DNA of 64,000 bases from Nicotiana tabacum (lineage: Eukaryota; Streptophyta; Magnoliopsida; Solanales; Solanaceae): positions 67,399,990 to 67,463,989 of the forward strand of contig NC_134095.1 in NCBI RefSeq assembly GCF_000715075.1, written 5' to 3'. The notes below the pieces were generated by a model. It made no database searches, had not been told where the DNA came from, and saw only the letters and a program-made list of their open reading frames with translations. Shown here piece by piece: positions 38,692 through 51,742 of this stretch; the first letter of the stretch is position 1, and each line of letters opens with the position of its first letter. The position numbers and the translations under genes were made by a program.

Positions 38692-39337
38692 TGTTATAAA
38701 TATATTATATTATGGATGTTCATTTAGTACTCCATTGTAAAAAATCTTCCTGAAGAAGCTTATCCATATGGGACTCCACCGTAAATATGTTAATCCATTT
38801 AGTACTCTATTGGAAATAAGCTTCCTGAAGAAGCTTATCACTTCGGTACCCGGTTATGGATAAATATTACCCTAGGTAGAAGATTATCCATACCGGGTAT
38901 AATAAGCTTATCCATTCAGTACTCCGTTATGGATAAACATTGCTCTCAGTAGAAGATTATCCATATCTGGTATAGTAGCAGCTTATACAGCAGCTTGCAG
39001 TAGCAGCTTACACAGCAGCTTGCAGTAGCAGCTTAGACAGCAGCTTGCGTAGCAGCTTACACAGCAGCTTGCAGTAGCAGCTTACACAGCAGCTTGCAGT
39101 AGCAGCTTACACAGCAGCTTGCGTAGCAGCTTACACAACAGCTTCCTTTCTTCTATAAATAGAAGACAGCTTGTAGTAGCAGCTTACACAGCAGCTTGCG
39201 TAGCAGCTTACACAGCAGCTTCCTTTCTTCTATAAATAGAAGAGATTTCAGTTCATTATGTACATCAGTTTGAATCAGAATAATATATCAGTTTTTCTCT
39301 ATACTTGTCTTTACTTTACAGTCTTTATTTTATAACA
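38692..39337 (+). repeat. Copia 5' LTR (646 bp) with minisatellite and two TATA boxes
   Basis: It starts TGTTATAAATATATT and ends TATAACA. A minisatellite of AGCAGCTTACACAGCAGCTT-type units fills about 38975-39217. The promoter segment TTCTATAAATAGAAGA occurs twice (TATA at 39154-39161 and 39231-39238). This makes the LTR 175 bp longer than its 3' partner. Confidence 0.93.
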
Positions 39338-39360
39338 CGTTATCAACACGAGACTCTGAC
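39338..39360 (+). promoter_or_regulatory. Probable primer-binding region
   Basis: The sequence right after the LTR (CGTTATCAACACGAGACTC) occupies the primer-site position. It does not match the initiator-Met 3' end; the priming tRNA, or internal tRNA site, is not identified here. Confidence 0.55.
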
Positions 39361-39415
39361 ATCTCGAGCAAATACTTTGAAAGTATTAGAGGTAAGAACT
39401 TTCTTTTCCTAAATA

Positions 39416-40384
39416 ATGTCAAATCTTTCTAAACTTGAATTTGTAGCCCTGGATATATCGGGCAAAAACTACATGTCTTGTGTGCTTGATGCTGAAATTC
39501 ATCTTGATGCGATGGGTCTGGCAGACACCATCAAGGATAAAAAACAGGCATCAAACCAAGACCGTGCCAAAGCAATGATATTCCTACGCCATCACCTTGA
39601 TGAGGGCCTGAAAATGAAATATCTCACTATTAAAGATCCAGTCATACTATGGAATAATTTGAAAGATAGATATGACCACCTAAAGATGGTCGTTCTTCCA
39701 CAGGCACGTTATGATTGGACTCATCTAAGGCTACAAGATTTTAAATCTATCAGTGAGTATAATTCTGCTATGTTCAGGATTATTTCCCAATTGAAATTAT
39801 GTGGTGATAATATTACTGATCATGATATGTTGGAGAAAACATTCACCACTTTTCATGCTTCGAATATGCTCCTGCAGCAGCAATATCGAGAGCTGGGATT
39901 TAAAAAGTATTCTGAACTTATCTCATATCTTCTTATAGCAGAGCAACATAATGGGCTATTAATGAAAAATCATGAAAGTCGACCTATTGGTTCTTGTCCA
40001 TTCCCTGAAGTGAATGAGACGAACTTCCACCAAGCTAAACGTGGAAGAGGTCGTGGCCCCAGTCGTGGTCATGGCCGTGGTCGGGGAAGAAACCTCAATC
40101 ATGGTAATACTAATGCACCAAAGAAGCCTCCTCACCACCAGCAATGGAAAAGGAAGGAAAAAAAGCATGAAGCGGTGCAAGCGCCAAATGCAGAAAATGC
40201 ATGCTATAGATGTGGAGGAAAAGAGCACTAGTCACGTACCTTCCGTACGCCAAAGCACCTAGTTGAGCTTTATCAAGCCTCCCTGAAGAAGACAGAGAAA
40301 AATGCTGAAGCAAATTTTATTTCTGAAGATAATTTAGACTTCATGCATTTGGATGTAGCTGATTACTTTGCACTCCCAGAATGA
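39416..40384 (+). pseudogene. Copia gag (capsid/nucleocapsid), one internal stop
   Basis: MSNLSKLEFVALDISGKNYM opens the copia-type gag (UBN2/DUF4219-like), with WNNLKDRYDHLK-type helices and a Gly/Arg-rich basic linker (RGRGPSRGHGRGRGR). The zinc knuckle starts CYRCGGKEH, but the next codon is TAG (40229-40231, where Trp is usual) and the last Cys position reads Phe. The frame continues in phase to TGA at 40382-40384. The knuckle is therefore doubly damaged. Confidence 0.9.
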
Positions 40385-40474
40385 GAAACAAGTCATGTAA
40401 TCGGTAGTGAATCTGTAGAAATGTAAATATTTTAATTTTTGTTGTTTGTAATAGATAGTATGGTTATGTAATTA

Positions 40475-41944
40475 TTGTACATAAATAAAAGTTATGCTTT
40501 GATAATGATGTTTACTATAATATATTTTATTTATGTTATTTTGAAGAATATGGATAACCCTCAAATTATGTTTGGATCAAAGACAAATCATGAAGATATT
40601 TGTGTTATTGATAGTGGAACAACTCATGCCATATTCAACGATCAGAAATACTTTTCTTATTTGCATAAGGAAAAAACAAATGTTTCAACAATATTTGGTA
40701 ATATAAGTTTGATTGAAGGCTCCGGAAGATCCATAATATTTCTGTCTAAGGGAACAAAACTTATTATAGACAATGCATTGTTCTCCTCCAAGTCCCGAAG
40801 AAACTTGTTGAGTTTTATAGATATCCGCCGAAATGGGTATCATGTTGAGACGATAGATGAAATGAACAGGGAATATCTTTGTATTACAAAGAATATTTCT
40901 GGCCAGAAATGCATTGTAGAAAAGTTACCAACTTTATCTTCTGGCTTATACTATTCAAAAATTAGTACAATTGAAGCACACTCTATCGTAAACCAGAAGT
41001 TTACGGATTCAAATACTTTTGTGCTTTGGCATGGCCGTTTGGGCCATCCCGGATCAATAATGATGAGACGAATTACTGAAAATTCGAGTGGGCATCCATT
41101 AAAGAACTTGAAGATTCTTACAAATGACGAATTTTCTTGTGATGCTTGTTATCAAGGAAAAATGATCACTAGACCATCATCAATGAAGGTTGGTATTGAA
41201 TCCCCTGCCTTTTTAGAGCGTATACATGGGGATATATGTGGACCTATTCACCAACCAAGTGGGTTGTTTAGATATTTTATGGTCCTAATAGATGCATCTT
41301 CAAGATGGTCTCATGTGTGCCTACTATCATCTCGCAACCTGGCGTTTACAAAGCTATTAGCCCAAATAATTCGATTAAGGGCACAATTCCCAGATTATCC
41401 TATAAAGGCTATTCACCTTGATAATGCTGGAGAATTTTCATCTCAAGCGTTTGATGATTATTGTCTATCCGTTGGGATAAAAGTTGAACATCCTGTAGCT
41501 TATGTTCATACTCAAAATGGCCTTGTAGAATCATTTATTAAATGCCTGCAATTGATAGCAAGACCACTATTTATGAAAATAAAATTGCCCACTACTGCTT
41601 GGGGTCATGCTATCTTGCATGCAGCATCACTTATTTGTCTCAGACCGACACATTATAATAAATATTCTCCGTCACAATTAGTTTTTGATCATGAACCAAA
41701 TATTGCCCATCTACGAATTTTCGGATGTGCTGTATATGTGCTAGTAGCACCACCACAACGTAGTAAGATAGGACCACAAAGAAGGATAGAATATATGTTG
41801 GGTTTGAATCACCCTCTATTATTCGCTATCTTGAACCATTAACAGGAGATTTATTTACTGCTCGATTTGTAGATTGTCGGTTTGATGAAACAAATTTTCC
41901 ACAATTAGGGGGAGAGAAAAATGAAATCAAAAGAGAAATTGTGT
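40475..41944 (+). pseudogene. Copia protease-integrase region (copy 1), frameshifted
   Basis: The aspartic protease motif is DSGTT (near 40612). The integrase zinc finger follows (WHGRLGHPGSIMMRRI, then CDACYQGK), and the integrase core acidic residues sit in HGDICGPI, HLDNAGEFSS and NGLVESF. A one-base loss near 41788 shifts the frame before the integrase C-terminal part, and a TGA at 41944-41946 interrupts the linker to RT. Confidence 0.9.
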
Positions 41945-42039
41945 GAAAAATTTCATCATTATCTCACTTTGATACCCGTACCCCTATATGTAATCAGGAG
42001 GTCCAGAAGATCATCCATTTACAGAATATAGCAAATCAA

Positions 42040-44073
42040 ATGCCAGACGCATTTACTGATTTGAAAAGGATAACTAAGTCACATATCCCAGCAGAGAATG
42101 TGCCTATCCGAATTGATGTCCCAGTAGGACCATCTACTAGCATGAGAGATAGTGAACCTAAAGCACGCCTGAAGCGTGGTAGGCCTTTGGATTCTAAGGA
42201 TCGAAATCCTCGAAAAAGAAAATCGACAAATGATCAAAACAATACTATGAAGGGATCTCCTGAAGAGACCCAAAATCTGATTAGTTCTGAGATTCCTGAA
42301 GAAATTAATGAACCCGAAGCTCAAGTGAGTGAGGAACTTTTAATAAGTTCGATCGGTGATGGGATTAATTTAAATCGATCTGAAATAGTGGTGGATAATA
42401 TTTTTGCATATAATGTTGCACTTAATATTATGCAAGATAGTGAGGATCTTGAACCTCGATCTGTCGAAGAATGTCGACAAAGATCTGATTGGCCAAAATG
42501 GCAAGAGGCAATTCAATCAGAATTGAAGTCACTTGCTAAAAGAGAGGTCTTTGGACCAGTAGTCCAAACACCTGCTGGTATAAAACCAGTTGGTCATAAA
42601 TGGGTTTTTGTGCGAAAAAGGAATGATAAAAGTGAAGTTGAAAGATGCAAAGCTCGTCTTGTTGCACAAGGATTCTCACAACGACCTGGAATCGATTTTG
42701 ATGAAACATATTCACCTGTTATGGATGCCATAACATTTCGATATCTCATCAGTTTAGCAGTACATGAAAAGCTTGAAATACATCTAATGGATGTAGTTAC
42801 AACTTATCTGTATGGTTCACTTGATAATGAAGTTTATATGAAAATCCCTGAAGGATTTAAAATGCCCGAAGCAAAATCTCAGGAAATGTATTCAATCATA
42901 TTACAAAGATCTTTGTACGGTTTAAAGCAATCTGGGCGCATGTGTTATAATCGTCTTAGTGAATATTTGCTGAAAGAAGGTTACATAAATGATGTTATTT
43001 GTCCATGTATTTTTATAAAGAAAATGGCATCAGAATTTGTTATACTTATTGTTTATGTTGATGACATAAATCTTGTTGGAACTCCAGAAGAGCTCCAAAA
43101 GGCAATTGAATATCTTAAGAAAGAATTTGAGATGAAAGATCTTGGAAAGACAAAACTTTGTCTTGGTCTGCAAATTGAACATTTAGCAGACGGGATCTTT
43201 ATCCATCAATCTGCCTATACAGAAAGGGTCTTAAAACGCTTTTACATGGACAAAACGCACCCATTGAGTACACCAATGGTTGTTCGATCACTTGAAGTGA
43301 ATAAGGATTTGTTCCGACCTCCAGAAGAGGACGAGGAACTCCTTGGTCCTGAAGTACCCTATCTCAGTGCAATTGGTGCACTAATGTATCTTGCTAATGC
43401 TACAAGGCCTGACATAACATTTTCTGTTAATTTACTAGCAATATATAGTTCTTCTCCTACATGGAGACATTGGAACGGGATTAAGCATATATTGCGATAT
43501 TTAAAGGGAACTCTTGATATGGGTTTGTTTTATGCTAACAAAGATAGTGCAGACCTTGTTGGTTATGCAGATGCAGGTTATTTATCTGATCCCCACAAAG
43601 CTCGATCTCAAACCGGCTACGTATTTACATATGGAGGTACTATCATATCATGGCGCCCCACAAAGCAATCTATTGTTGCTACTTCTTCAAATCACGCTGA
43701 GATAATAGCTATTCATGAAGCAAGTAGGGAATGCGTATGGTTGAGATCAATAATTCATTTTATTCGAGAAAAATGTGGTTTGGAATGTGAGAAAAGACCC
43801 ACAATTTTATACGAAGACAATGCTGTATGCATAGCCCAATTGAAAGGAGGATTTATAAAAGGAGATATAACGAAGCACATTTCACCAAAATTATTCTACA
43901 CACACGATCTTCAGAAAAGTGGTGACATTGATGTGCAACAAATCCGTTCAAGTGATAATCCAGCAGATTTATTCACTAAATCTTTGCCAACTTCAACTTT
44001 TGAGAAGATGGTATACAAGATTGGAATGCGGAGACTCAAATATTTGAAACAAGGTTTTCATCAGGGGGAGTAA
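42040..44073 (+). pseudogene. Copia RT-RNase H region (copy 1), long open frame
   Basis: A 677-residue open frame. RT motifs include [38 protein letters not shown] and the active-site box YVDDINLVG. The RNase H part includes TGYVFTYGGTIISWRPTKQS and YEDNAVCIAQLKGG and ends ADLFTKSLP. The frame is complete through RNase H, but it is cut off from the upstream pol by the stop at 41944 and the frameshift. The ATG at 42040 is not a natural start. Confidence 0.9.
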
Positions 44074-44261
44074 AATACGCGATGTACTCTTTTTCCCTTA
44101 CTAAGGTTTTTTCCCATGGGGTTTTCCTTATAAGGTTTTTAATGAGGCACCTAGCAATGCGTATTACTAAATATGTGTACTCTTTTTCCTTCACTAGGAT
44201 TTTTTTTCCCACGTAGTTTTTCCTAGTGAGGTTTTAATGAGACACATTATTTTTTAATGAA

Positions 44262-44275
44262 CATCCAAGGGGGAG
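44262..44275 (+). promoter_or_regulatory. Polypurine tract of copia copy 1
   Basis: CCAAGGGGGAG lies immediately upstream of the 3' LTR and serves as plus-strand primer in this class. Confidence 0.8.
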
Positions 44276-44746
44276 TATTATAAATATATTATATTATGGA
44301 TGTTCATTTAGTACTCCGTTGTAAATAATCTTCCTGAAGAAGCTTATCCATATGGGACTCTACCGTAAATATGTTTATCCATTTAGTACTCTATTGGAAA
44401 TAAGCTTCCTGAAGAAGCTTATCACTTCGGTACCCGGTTATGGATAAACATTACCCTAGGTAGAAGATTATCCATATCGGGTATAATAAGCTTATCCATT
44501 CAGTACTCCGTTATGGATAAGCATTGTTTTCAGTAGAAGATTATCCATATCTGGTATAGTAGCAGCTTACACAGCAGCTTGCAGTAGCAGCTTACACAGC
44601 AGCTTGCAGTAGCAGCTTACACAACAACTTCCTTTCTTCTATAAATAGAAGAGATTTCAGTTCATTATGTACATCAGTTTGAATCAGAATAATATATCAG
44701 TTTCTCTCTATACTTGTCTTTACTTTTCAGTCTTTATTTTATAACA
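44276..44746 (+). repeat. Copia 3' LTR, copy 1 (471 bp)
   Basis: It starts TATTATAAAT (TG changed to TA) and ends ATAACA. It has one TATA box and a short minisatellite (about 44555-44632), shorter than in the 5' LTR. Confidence 0.93.
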
Positions 44747-46911
44747 CATCGAAAGTAAAGGGCGGGGGAGTGTTGAGTTGTTACGTACCTGTTGAGGACT
44801 TCCTTTTTTACTAAGGAGAAAGAATTTTTTTTCTTTCAACCAAAACAAACTTAGCAGGAAAAAGTGAATAAACAAACTGAAAATAAATAATAAACAAACC
44901 TTCTAGCAAAGCTTACCACTGAAACAATGAACAGAAAAAGTTGTAATCCAGCAAGAAAAAATATGACTCATATGATTAAATAAAAGATTGTATTATTGCA
45001 AAAAAATTCACGCACCAAGAAATTCAGCTTATATACCATAACAAATGAAGAAATGTTTAATTACTTATGAACTGTATATCCCAAAATAGTAATGTACCTT
45101 TTACTTTTTTTTTATATGCCAAGGTATTGTCGAGATTTGACAATCAATTCATTAAAATATAAAAACTTTCTATGCAACTATTGTTGTGTATAGCCAAGCG
45201 TCTAGGAAAGGCAAAAGAAAGAGTTACAGAAATTAACAAAACTCAGATGAAAAGTAAAAAGGAAAGAAAAAAGTTTACCTGATTTGAGAGGTGTATAATG
45301 GTGGTGTGTCAGATATACAGATAAATTATGGAATTGCGTTAGCTTATGTTTAGCAATAAATAAAGATAGAGGGAATGCTCCCGTTTATTAGTATGCATTC
45401 TGCGTAACTGTTGAAATTAAAAGGAAGAGAAACCCAAAGGTTAAGATAAAATATTCTAGCTCCTATATGTTTTCACTAACCAATGGAGATGAAAGTACTT
45501 CAAGTAAATTGGAAAGGCTGCAGTAGTGGATGAAAGTCCAAACATTTGTCCTTTCATTATTATATTCATTGAAATTGAAATATACGATTTTTTTGTAATT
45601 GAAATTTAGGTTCTTTTCCATAGAAAAACATATATATTGAAATAATGTTCAAGTGAAAGGTAAAATAGTCATTAAACTTTTGAGGGACAATTTCGTAATC
45701 TAACTTTAAGCTTAGGTCTTCCCGTTTATAATATAGTATGATGACGAGGATGATTTTCTTTTATCTTTTTAGTTTTTAATAACTTACACTCTAAATAATT
45801 ATTTACATTACGGGTGTGTTTGGTATGAAGGTCAAAAAATATTTTTTATTTTTTTATGTTTAGTTGGCTTAAATATTTTGAAAAATATTTTTCTCATGAA
45901 CTTATTTTCCTCAAATTGGAGGAAATTGTTAAGATTTTTCAAAACTTTTTTTCAACCATCCCCACCTTATTCCCCATCCCCATCCCCACCCACCATCCTA
46001 CTCCATCCCCCAAACCACCCCTACCCACCCACCCCAACCTCTACATCCCTACCACCCCCACCCTAAATAGAAATATTATTAAGAGTATTTTTTTTCATGT
46101 TGTAGATAGAGTACTTTTTTTTCCAACAAAAATAAGTACATTCTTTTCATGACGTAGAAAAAGTATTTTCTTTCATTTCAATAAAACGAGTACTTGGTTT
46201 TACGATGTAGAAAAAATATATTCTTTCATTTCAACAAACTAAATATTTTCGTTTCAACAACTTTGTATCTTGCATAATTGTGTTGGGGAAACCTACCTCG
46301 TAGAATTGGGTTTAATTGTAAAATTTGAATTATGTGGAAGACGTGTACACAAGGTGACGGTGGGTACACGACCTTATATGTGAAAATTTACTGGTTTAGA
46401 CTCTTAGATTTCTTACATGCATTTAATTGAAGTTGTCATATCATATTTTTATCTTTAATGTCAAGTATACTCTTATATGCTTTACTTGAGGTTGTTACCT
46501 CTTTTATTGTTGCGTTATTTTTATTTGAAGTTTGCATTACATGTTTACCTCTTTCATTGTTGATTTATCCTTATTTGAAGTTGTTATTACATGTTATCAC
46601 TTTCATGGTTAAGTTTATTCTTATATGCACTTGATTGATGTGTTATTATATGAATTATCTTTCGTTATTGAGTTTATTCTTCTGCTTCAATGTGTTGTTG
46701 TTGAGATTCTTGCATACATTATTGTTAAGCCATGGGGTTATGCATTGTTGTGATATGGGTATTGTTATTTTGGTAATGTTGTAGTATATGAGCACGTGTG
46801 GTGCGAGTTGATATGTTGTGCTGTTGTGACTTTGGCACATGTGAAATTGTTGATAAGATTGTAGGGGTATTTTCACGTGAGTTGTCCATGCTATTACTTT
46901 TATTGAAATTT

Positions 46912-47028
<117 letters not shown>

Positions 47029-47192
47029 GTTTGCACATGTGGAGAGATAAGGTGGTATAATTATTGATGCGTGTGTGGCGAGACAAGGCAGACATTTACT
47101 TTAATTTATTGTTGCGCACACGACGAGACAAGGGGGCTATGTCAGGGATGATTTGTGATGGCCTGAGGGCGTTGTTATTGATGATATTTGTG

Positions 47193-47412
47193 TGGTGGTG
47201 TGACTTTCTTTCATGCATATTACGGGTTTTGTTGTGTTGTTTCTAATGTGCTACTCGGTATCTCTGATTTTACATATTGACTTGAGTTGTGATAGAATAA
47301 TGGTGGTGTGACTTTCTTATACGTGTCATGCGTATTACGGGTTTTGTTGTGTTGTTTCTAATGTGCTACTCGGTATCTCTGATTTTACATGTTGACTTGA
47401 GTTGTGATAGAA
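47193..47412. repeat. Tandem repeat, two units of about 108 bp
   Basis: GGTGGTGTGACTTTCTT at 47194 and 47302 starts two near-identical units that both contain TTACGGGTTTTGTTGTGTTG and TTGACTTGAGTTGTGATAGA. The second duplication copy has the same pair at about 62195-62415. Confidence 0.9.
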
Positions 47413-47564
47413 TATTTACACAAGCATACATCGTAACATGTCACTTATATCAGCCTAGGAGCATGAATCTTAATGTCCATTGATCATGTACGTCTATTCT
47501 TGTATACCTGCCTTCTGTGGATTGATTGAACTGGTGGAGCGTTAGTCGGATATGTGATATATTC

Positions 47565-47722
47565 ACTGTTGACACATGAGTTGTCCGTGCGAATATGAAA
47601 CATTGTTACTATTGGCATGTGAATTGTCCGTGCAATACGTAAGTTATCCGTGCAGATCCGAAATATTGATGTTATTGGCACATGAGTTGTTCGTGAAGTA
47701 CATGAGTTGTCCGTGTGATTGT
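47565..47722. repeat. Degenerate short repeats (AGTTGTCCGTG)
   Basis: About five variants of CATGAGTTGTCCGTGC recur, irregularly spaced. Origin unknown. Present in both duplication copies. Confidence 0.7.
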
Positions 47723-47881
47723 GATTAATAACGTGGGCACGAGGTGCCATGTGTATTTATTTATTATAATTATCCCGCGGTTGATCACCTACTATATTGA
47801 ACTGTTAAAAAGGCTAAGTAAAAAGGGTTAATGCATCTATAACACTCGGCTTGCCTAGCTTTCACGAGTAGGCACCATAAC

Positions 47882-50749
47882 TGTAAGCATGTGATTTTTG
47901 ACCCTCCCCGAGAATTTTCACATTTTTAGCATGAATATGTGAAATTGGGTCTAGTATAGCTATTTTAACTATTTTTACTTTATTTCGTTGCAAAAAAGAA
48001 AAAAATTTCAAAAAAATATATATATAAATATTAGTTTATGTATCTCTCATAAACTTGAAAAATACAAAAATTGCACTTTATTTTTGTACTTTATATAATT
48101 TCGAAAATTACAAAAAATAAATAAAATATAGTTCTATTAAGGTTTTATAGTCATTTTAACTTTGAAAAATACAAAAATATTACCTCATATTTTATCTTAA
48201 TATTTAAAACGAAAATTACAAAAAATAGTTTCATTAATATTTTGTAGCTATTTTAAATCTTGAAAAAATATTTAAAAAAGATATAGTTTTGTTTAAATAC
48301 TAGTCTTATTTTTGGTAGTTATTTTGCCTACATAGGACTAGTTAAGCAACGTGTTCCTATTTCTCGGGTCCGGGCAAAAGAATAATATTCGGGTTCAAAC
48401 TTACCCGGTTTTAGGCCTAATTTCGGACCTAGCCCATAATAAACCGTGTCTAGGACACATGGGGAACCCCACCACGCGTGGGGGACATAAACCTTGAACC
48501 CCACCACGCGTGGGGCTCATTTTTCTTGGCAAAACATTACAAAACACGGACAAACACATTGGACAAGAGGACTGGGGGAAAATTTTGAAAACAAAGAATG
48601 ACTGTTCATGTTTCTTCTTCCTCCGGTGAAAACGAAAAACCTACTGAACCCTAATTCACTGTTCCTTCCTAAAGAAGAAGAAGGAAAACTCCAGCGACCA
48701 ACCAGTCCCTCTCCGTCTCGCCACCTCCGTCGAACAACCAAACGGGCTCGTCGACCACCGCTCGTCGCAACCAGTCCATCACCTTCCCCGTCACCTTCTT
48801 CCTCCTTTTGAAAACTAGAAAACCCATACCCCGAAACCACCTGCGTCCACCCCCGTCGCCTTCCCCACCGTGAAACCACCATAACCAAACAGAAACCAGT
48901 CGCAAACCACCCCCCCTAACGCCTGAACACCACCGGACAACCCCGACCGGAACTGCTCCACCATTTTCAAGCTTCGCTGCATTTCCGAGCAGCTGGTTCT
49001 GCATGCTTTCCCATCGCAGCCCCAGTCCCGTCGACCTCAACCAAAAACCCAGCAACACCCATCGACCACCCGTCAAGCAGCAGCCATCGCTGCTGCGTCG
49101 TCCAACCACCCCCTTCGTCAACTGCCCAAACGATCCCTCCAACTGCGGCTTCACGTACACAGGTGTCGCGCCGGAAAAATACAGCAGCAACCAAACAATC
49201 CCTGGTCGTTGACATTTGTGGGTCCGAGCTTTCTGTTCGTCGAGGTCCGGTACGTCGAGGTGTTTGTCCGAGGTTTCGTCGTTGTTCCTCGTCCAGTGAG
49301 GTCCGGCTTGAGTTCCGTCGGGGTCGTGTTTGTCGTCCTGAGTTTGCCGAGGTTCAAAGGTTAGTAAACCTCAAGTATTAGATAAGAAAATGTTACGTTA
49401 AATGTTCGAAGATGCAATATAGAAATTGGTATGATAATTTTCTGCTTATGTTTTCATCGTATGCATTTTTGCTCATTTTGCGTTATGTGATTCTTGTTTA
49501 TTTGATGTCATGTAATTAAGTTTGACTAGTTGTTCTATGACACAAGTTTGACGTTAATTTGTTCATTCTTTACTTCGCTTAGTTCATTCAAATTTTTTTT
49601 ATTATTAGTACATGTTATTACTACTCCCGAAATACTCATTCGCTAAAACTCTTTTTATTAAACTTCTAACAAGTTATGAGATTTTATTTGTAAAGAAGCT
49701 GTAAGGTTTAGTATGGTTAAAAGCGTAAAAATGGCATCCCTTTAAAAATATAAAAAATAAATAAATAATAAATAATAATAATAAAAAATAAAATGAGACG
49801 AGCCTCGCCAAATAAAAGGGACAAATTGCGGGGCCCTCACAAAATATATGTATTAAATACTTAGATTCCGGGATGGGTCGTTTAGCAAATTTCACGGCCC
49901 TACCCAAAAATAATAATGCGCTAGTTGCTTTAGGCGCGCCTTTAATAATGTTATCTCCCTAAACTCGGGTGCACATTTATGTGACCCAAATCCAAATCTC
50001 AACGGAGTCGAAATATGTCTCTAGTCACGGGCACATTGATTGTGATGTGGCTCGGGACGCATTTCCACGTCGTTGCAAATTCCTTCAAAAAATAAGAATG
50101 AGATGAGCCTCGCCGAATAAAAATACAAATTGTGGGGCCCTCAGTAAATACTTGTTTTAAATTACTTAGAATTCAGGAGGGCCGTTTAGCGAATTTCACG
50201 GCCTTCCCAAAATAATAACACGATAGTCTCTTTAGGCGCGTGTTTAATAATCTATTTTCTTAAACTTGGGTGTGCATTTCATGTGACCCAAATCCAAATC
50301 TCAAAACATCAAATAAAATGTGTTCCGGATTGTGGGTGCATTTCATGTGACGCAATCCAAAGACGTGTTTTAAGCGATGTTCACATTCTTTTGAAATAAC
50401 AATAATAAAGCGGTAAAAAGTTAAAATTGGCACATTGGTTCATAATTGTATTTAAAATCAGATAAATAAGCCGAATATAACAGTTGAGCGACCGTGCTAG
50501 AACCACGAAACTCGGGAATGCCTAACACCTTCTCCCGGGTTAACAGAATTCCTTATCCGGATTTCTGGTTCGCAGACTGTAATATGGAGTCATTCTTTTC
50601 CTCGATTCGGGATTAAAATTGGTGACTTGGGACACCCTAAATCTCCCAAGTGGCGACTCTGAAATAATTAAACCAATCCCGTTTCGATTGTCCTTTAATT
50701 GGAAAAACTCCCTTGCACCCCATCGGGTGCGGAAAAAGGAGGTGTGACA
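47882..50749 (+). repeat. Putative long LTR of a Tat/Ogre-like Ty3/gypsy element (2.87 kb)
   Basis: It starts TGTAAGCATGTGATTTTTGA and ends GGAAAAAGGAGGTGTGACA, ends I associate with long LTRs of Tat/Ogre-type elements in Solanaceae. It includes GC-rich Pro/Arg-coding stretches (48600-49340) with no real gene, and CGCG-box repeats. The matching second LTR is seen only as the start of the duplicated copy (62884 onward), so the borders are inferred. The 5-bp flanks do not match. Confidence 0.6.
48467..48515. promoter_or_regulatory. Two CCACGCGTGG palindromes (CGCG boxes)
   Basis: CCCCACCACGCGTGGGG occurs at 48467-48483 and 48499-48515, 32 bp apart, inside the LTR. Each contains ACGCGT, which fits the VCGCGB box bound by plant CAMTA factors. 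Binding is inference only. Duplicated at about 63469-63517. Confidence 0.5.
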
Positions 50750-51689
50750 ACATGTACGAATGTGCTGGGGATGATGACCCAGAACCACTGGTTCAGGGTT
50801 ATAAATTCGAGCTTAGACAAATTGTTATATTTGGTTTTATCTGATTTTTACATGTTTGAGCCTAATGTGCTAAATGCTACTTTTACCGCTTTGATATTAT
50901 TTGAACTGTATATAAACTGTGCCGAAACCCTTCTCTTCTTACCTCTGGGGATGTGCTTACTGGTTGAGACTCCCTATTCTGTTAGTGTCGTACCCTAAAT
51001 AAAAGAGGCTCGGAAAGTTTCTAAGCCGGTTGGCCTTTTGGTTCCCGGAAAGGAGCTCCTTCCTCAGATCGAGTTGTCCGCTCGGGTACACTGTCTAGAA
51101 CACCGACCCAGGTTTTGAACATAGAATAACGTGACTTCATGACGGATCCCTAGTAGGAACGCTTATTTGCATCACGTTGCATTTGACTTAGGGGACTCAA
51201 CACAGGGGTTGAGTCCGTCTAGGACTAGCAACCTGATATGAAAAGATCATCCTGAGGCATCCTATTTGTTTTCCGTGCATTTATTTTGTCTCGCTGACCG
51301 GTGTTTGAATATTATGAATATTGTGAAATTGAAAAAAAAAAGAAATAGCGGTTAGGGAATTGATTATTTATTTTTGAAAAAAAACTAATACACAAATACT
51401 GTCAAAACTCTGCCGAAATTTTGAGAAAATGAAAAAATATCTGATTAGTTTATTTTATTAAAAGCAAGGGAAAAATAGAAAAAAAAAGAGAGTAGTGGCT
51501 TTGTCTTGTTTTTCAAAAAAAAAAAAAACAAATTAGAAAAAAATAGTTTGTCTTGCCATAAAAAAAAAAAAAGAGTCTTGTTTTAAAATGGGTTTTTATT
51601 TATTTATTTGTTTATGAAAATGCCAAAATAAAAATAAAAATAATAAAATAAAATGAGTTGGGCGTTGAAAGTGGTTTTATTATTTGTTG

Positions 51690-51691
<2 letters not shown>

Positions 51692-51739
<48 letters not shown>
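51692..51739. repeat. (AT)n microsatellite
   Basis: About 48 bp of AT dinucleotides in an AT-rich leader. Confidence 0.95.

Positions 51740-51742
<3 letters not shown>

Larger units (their letters stand above)
38692..44746 (+). mobile_element. Copia element (copy 1), near complete, disabled, TSD CATCG
   Basis: The LTRs are 38692-39337 and 44276-44746. The TSD CATCG is at 38687-38691 and 44747-44751. gag, protease, integrase, RT and RNase H are all present in order on the + strand. It is of the TNT1-94-like type common in Solanaceae. Premature stops and a frameshift inactivate it. The LTR parts outside the minisatellite differ at about ten positions in 300, so it is older than the duplication described at 55770. 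Confidence 0.95.

Noticed and set aside
38975..39217. Regular AGCAGCTT repeats considered as a CRISPR-like array
   Set aside because: They are a minisatellite inside an LTR, with no spacers of unique sequence, in a plant genome.
48600..49340. Pro/Ser/Arg-rich open frames on both strands (also duplicated at about 63600)
   Set aside because: They overlap on both strands, lack domains, and lie in a GC-rich part of a putative retrotransposon LTR.
47877..50754. Clean solo-LTR insertion with 5-bp TSD
   Set aside because: The flanks ATAAC and ACATG do not match; the sequence right of it looks like the element's internal region, so it is treated as a 5' LTR instead.
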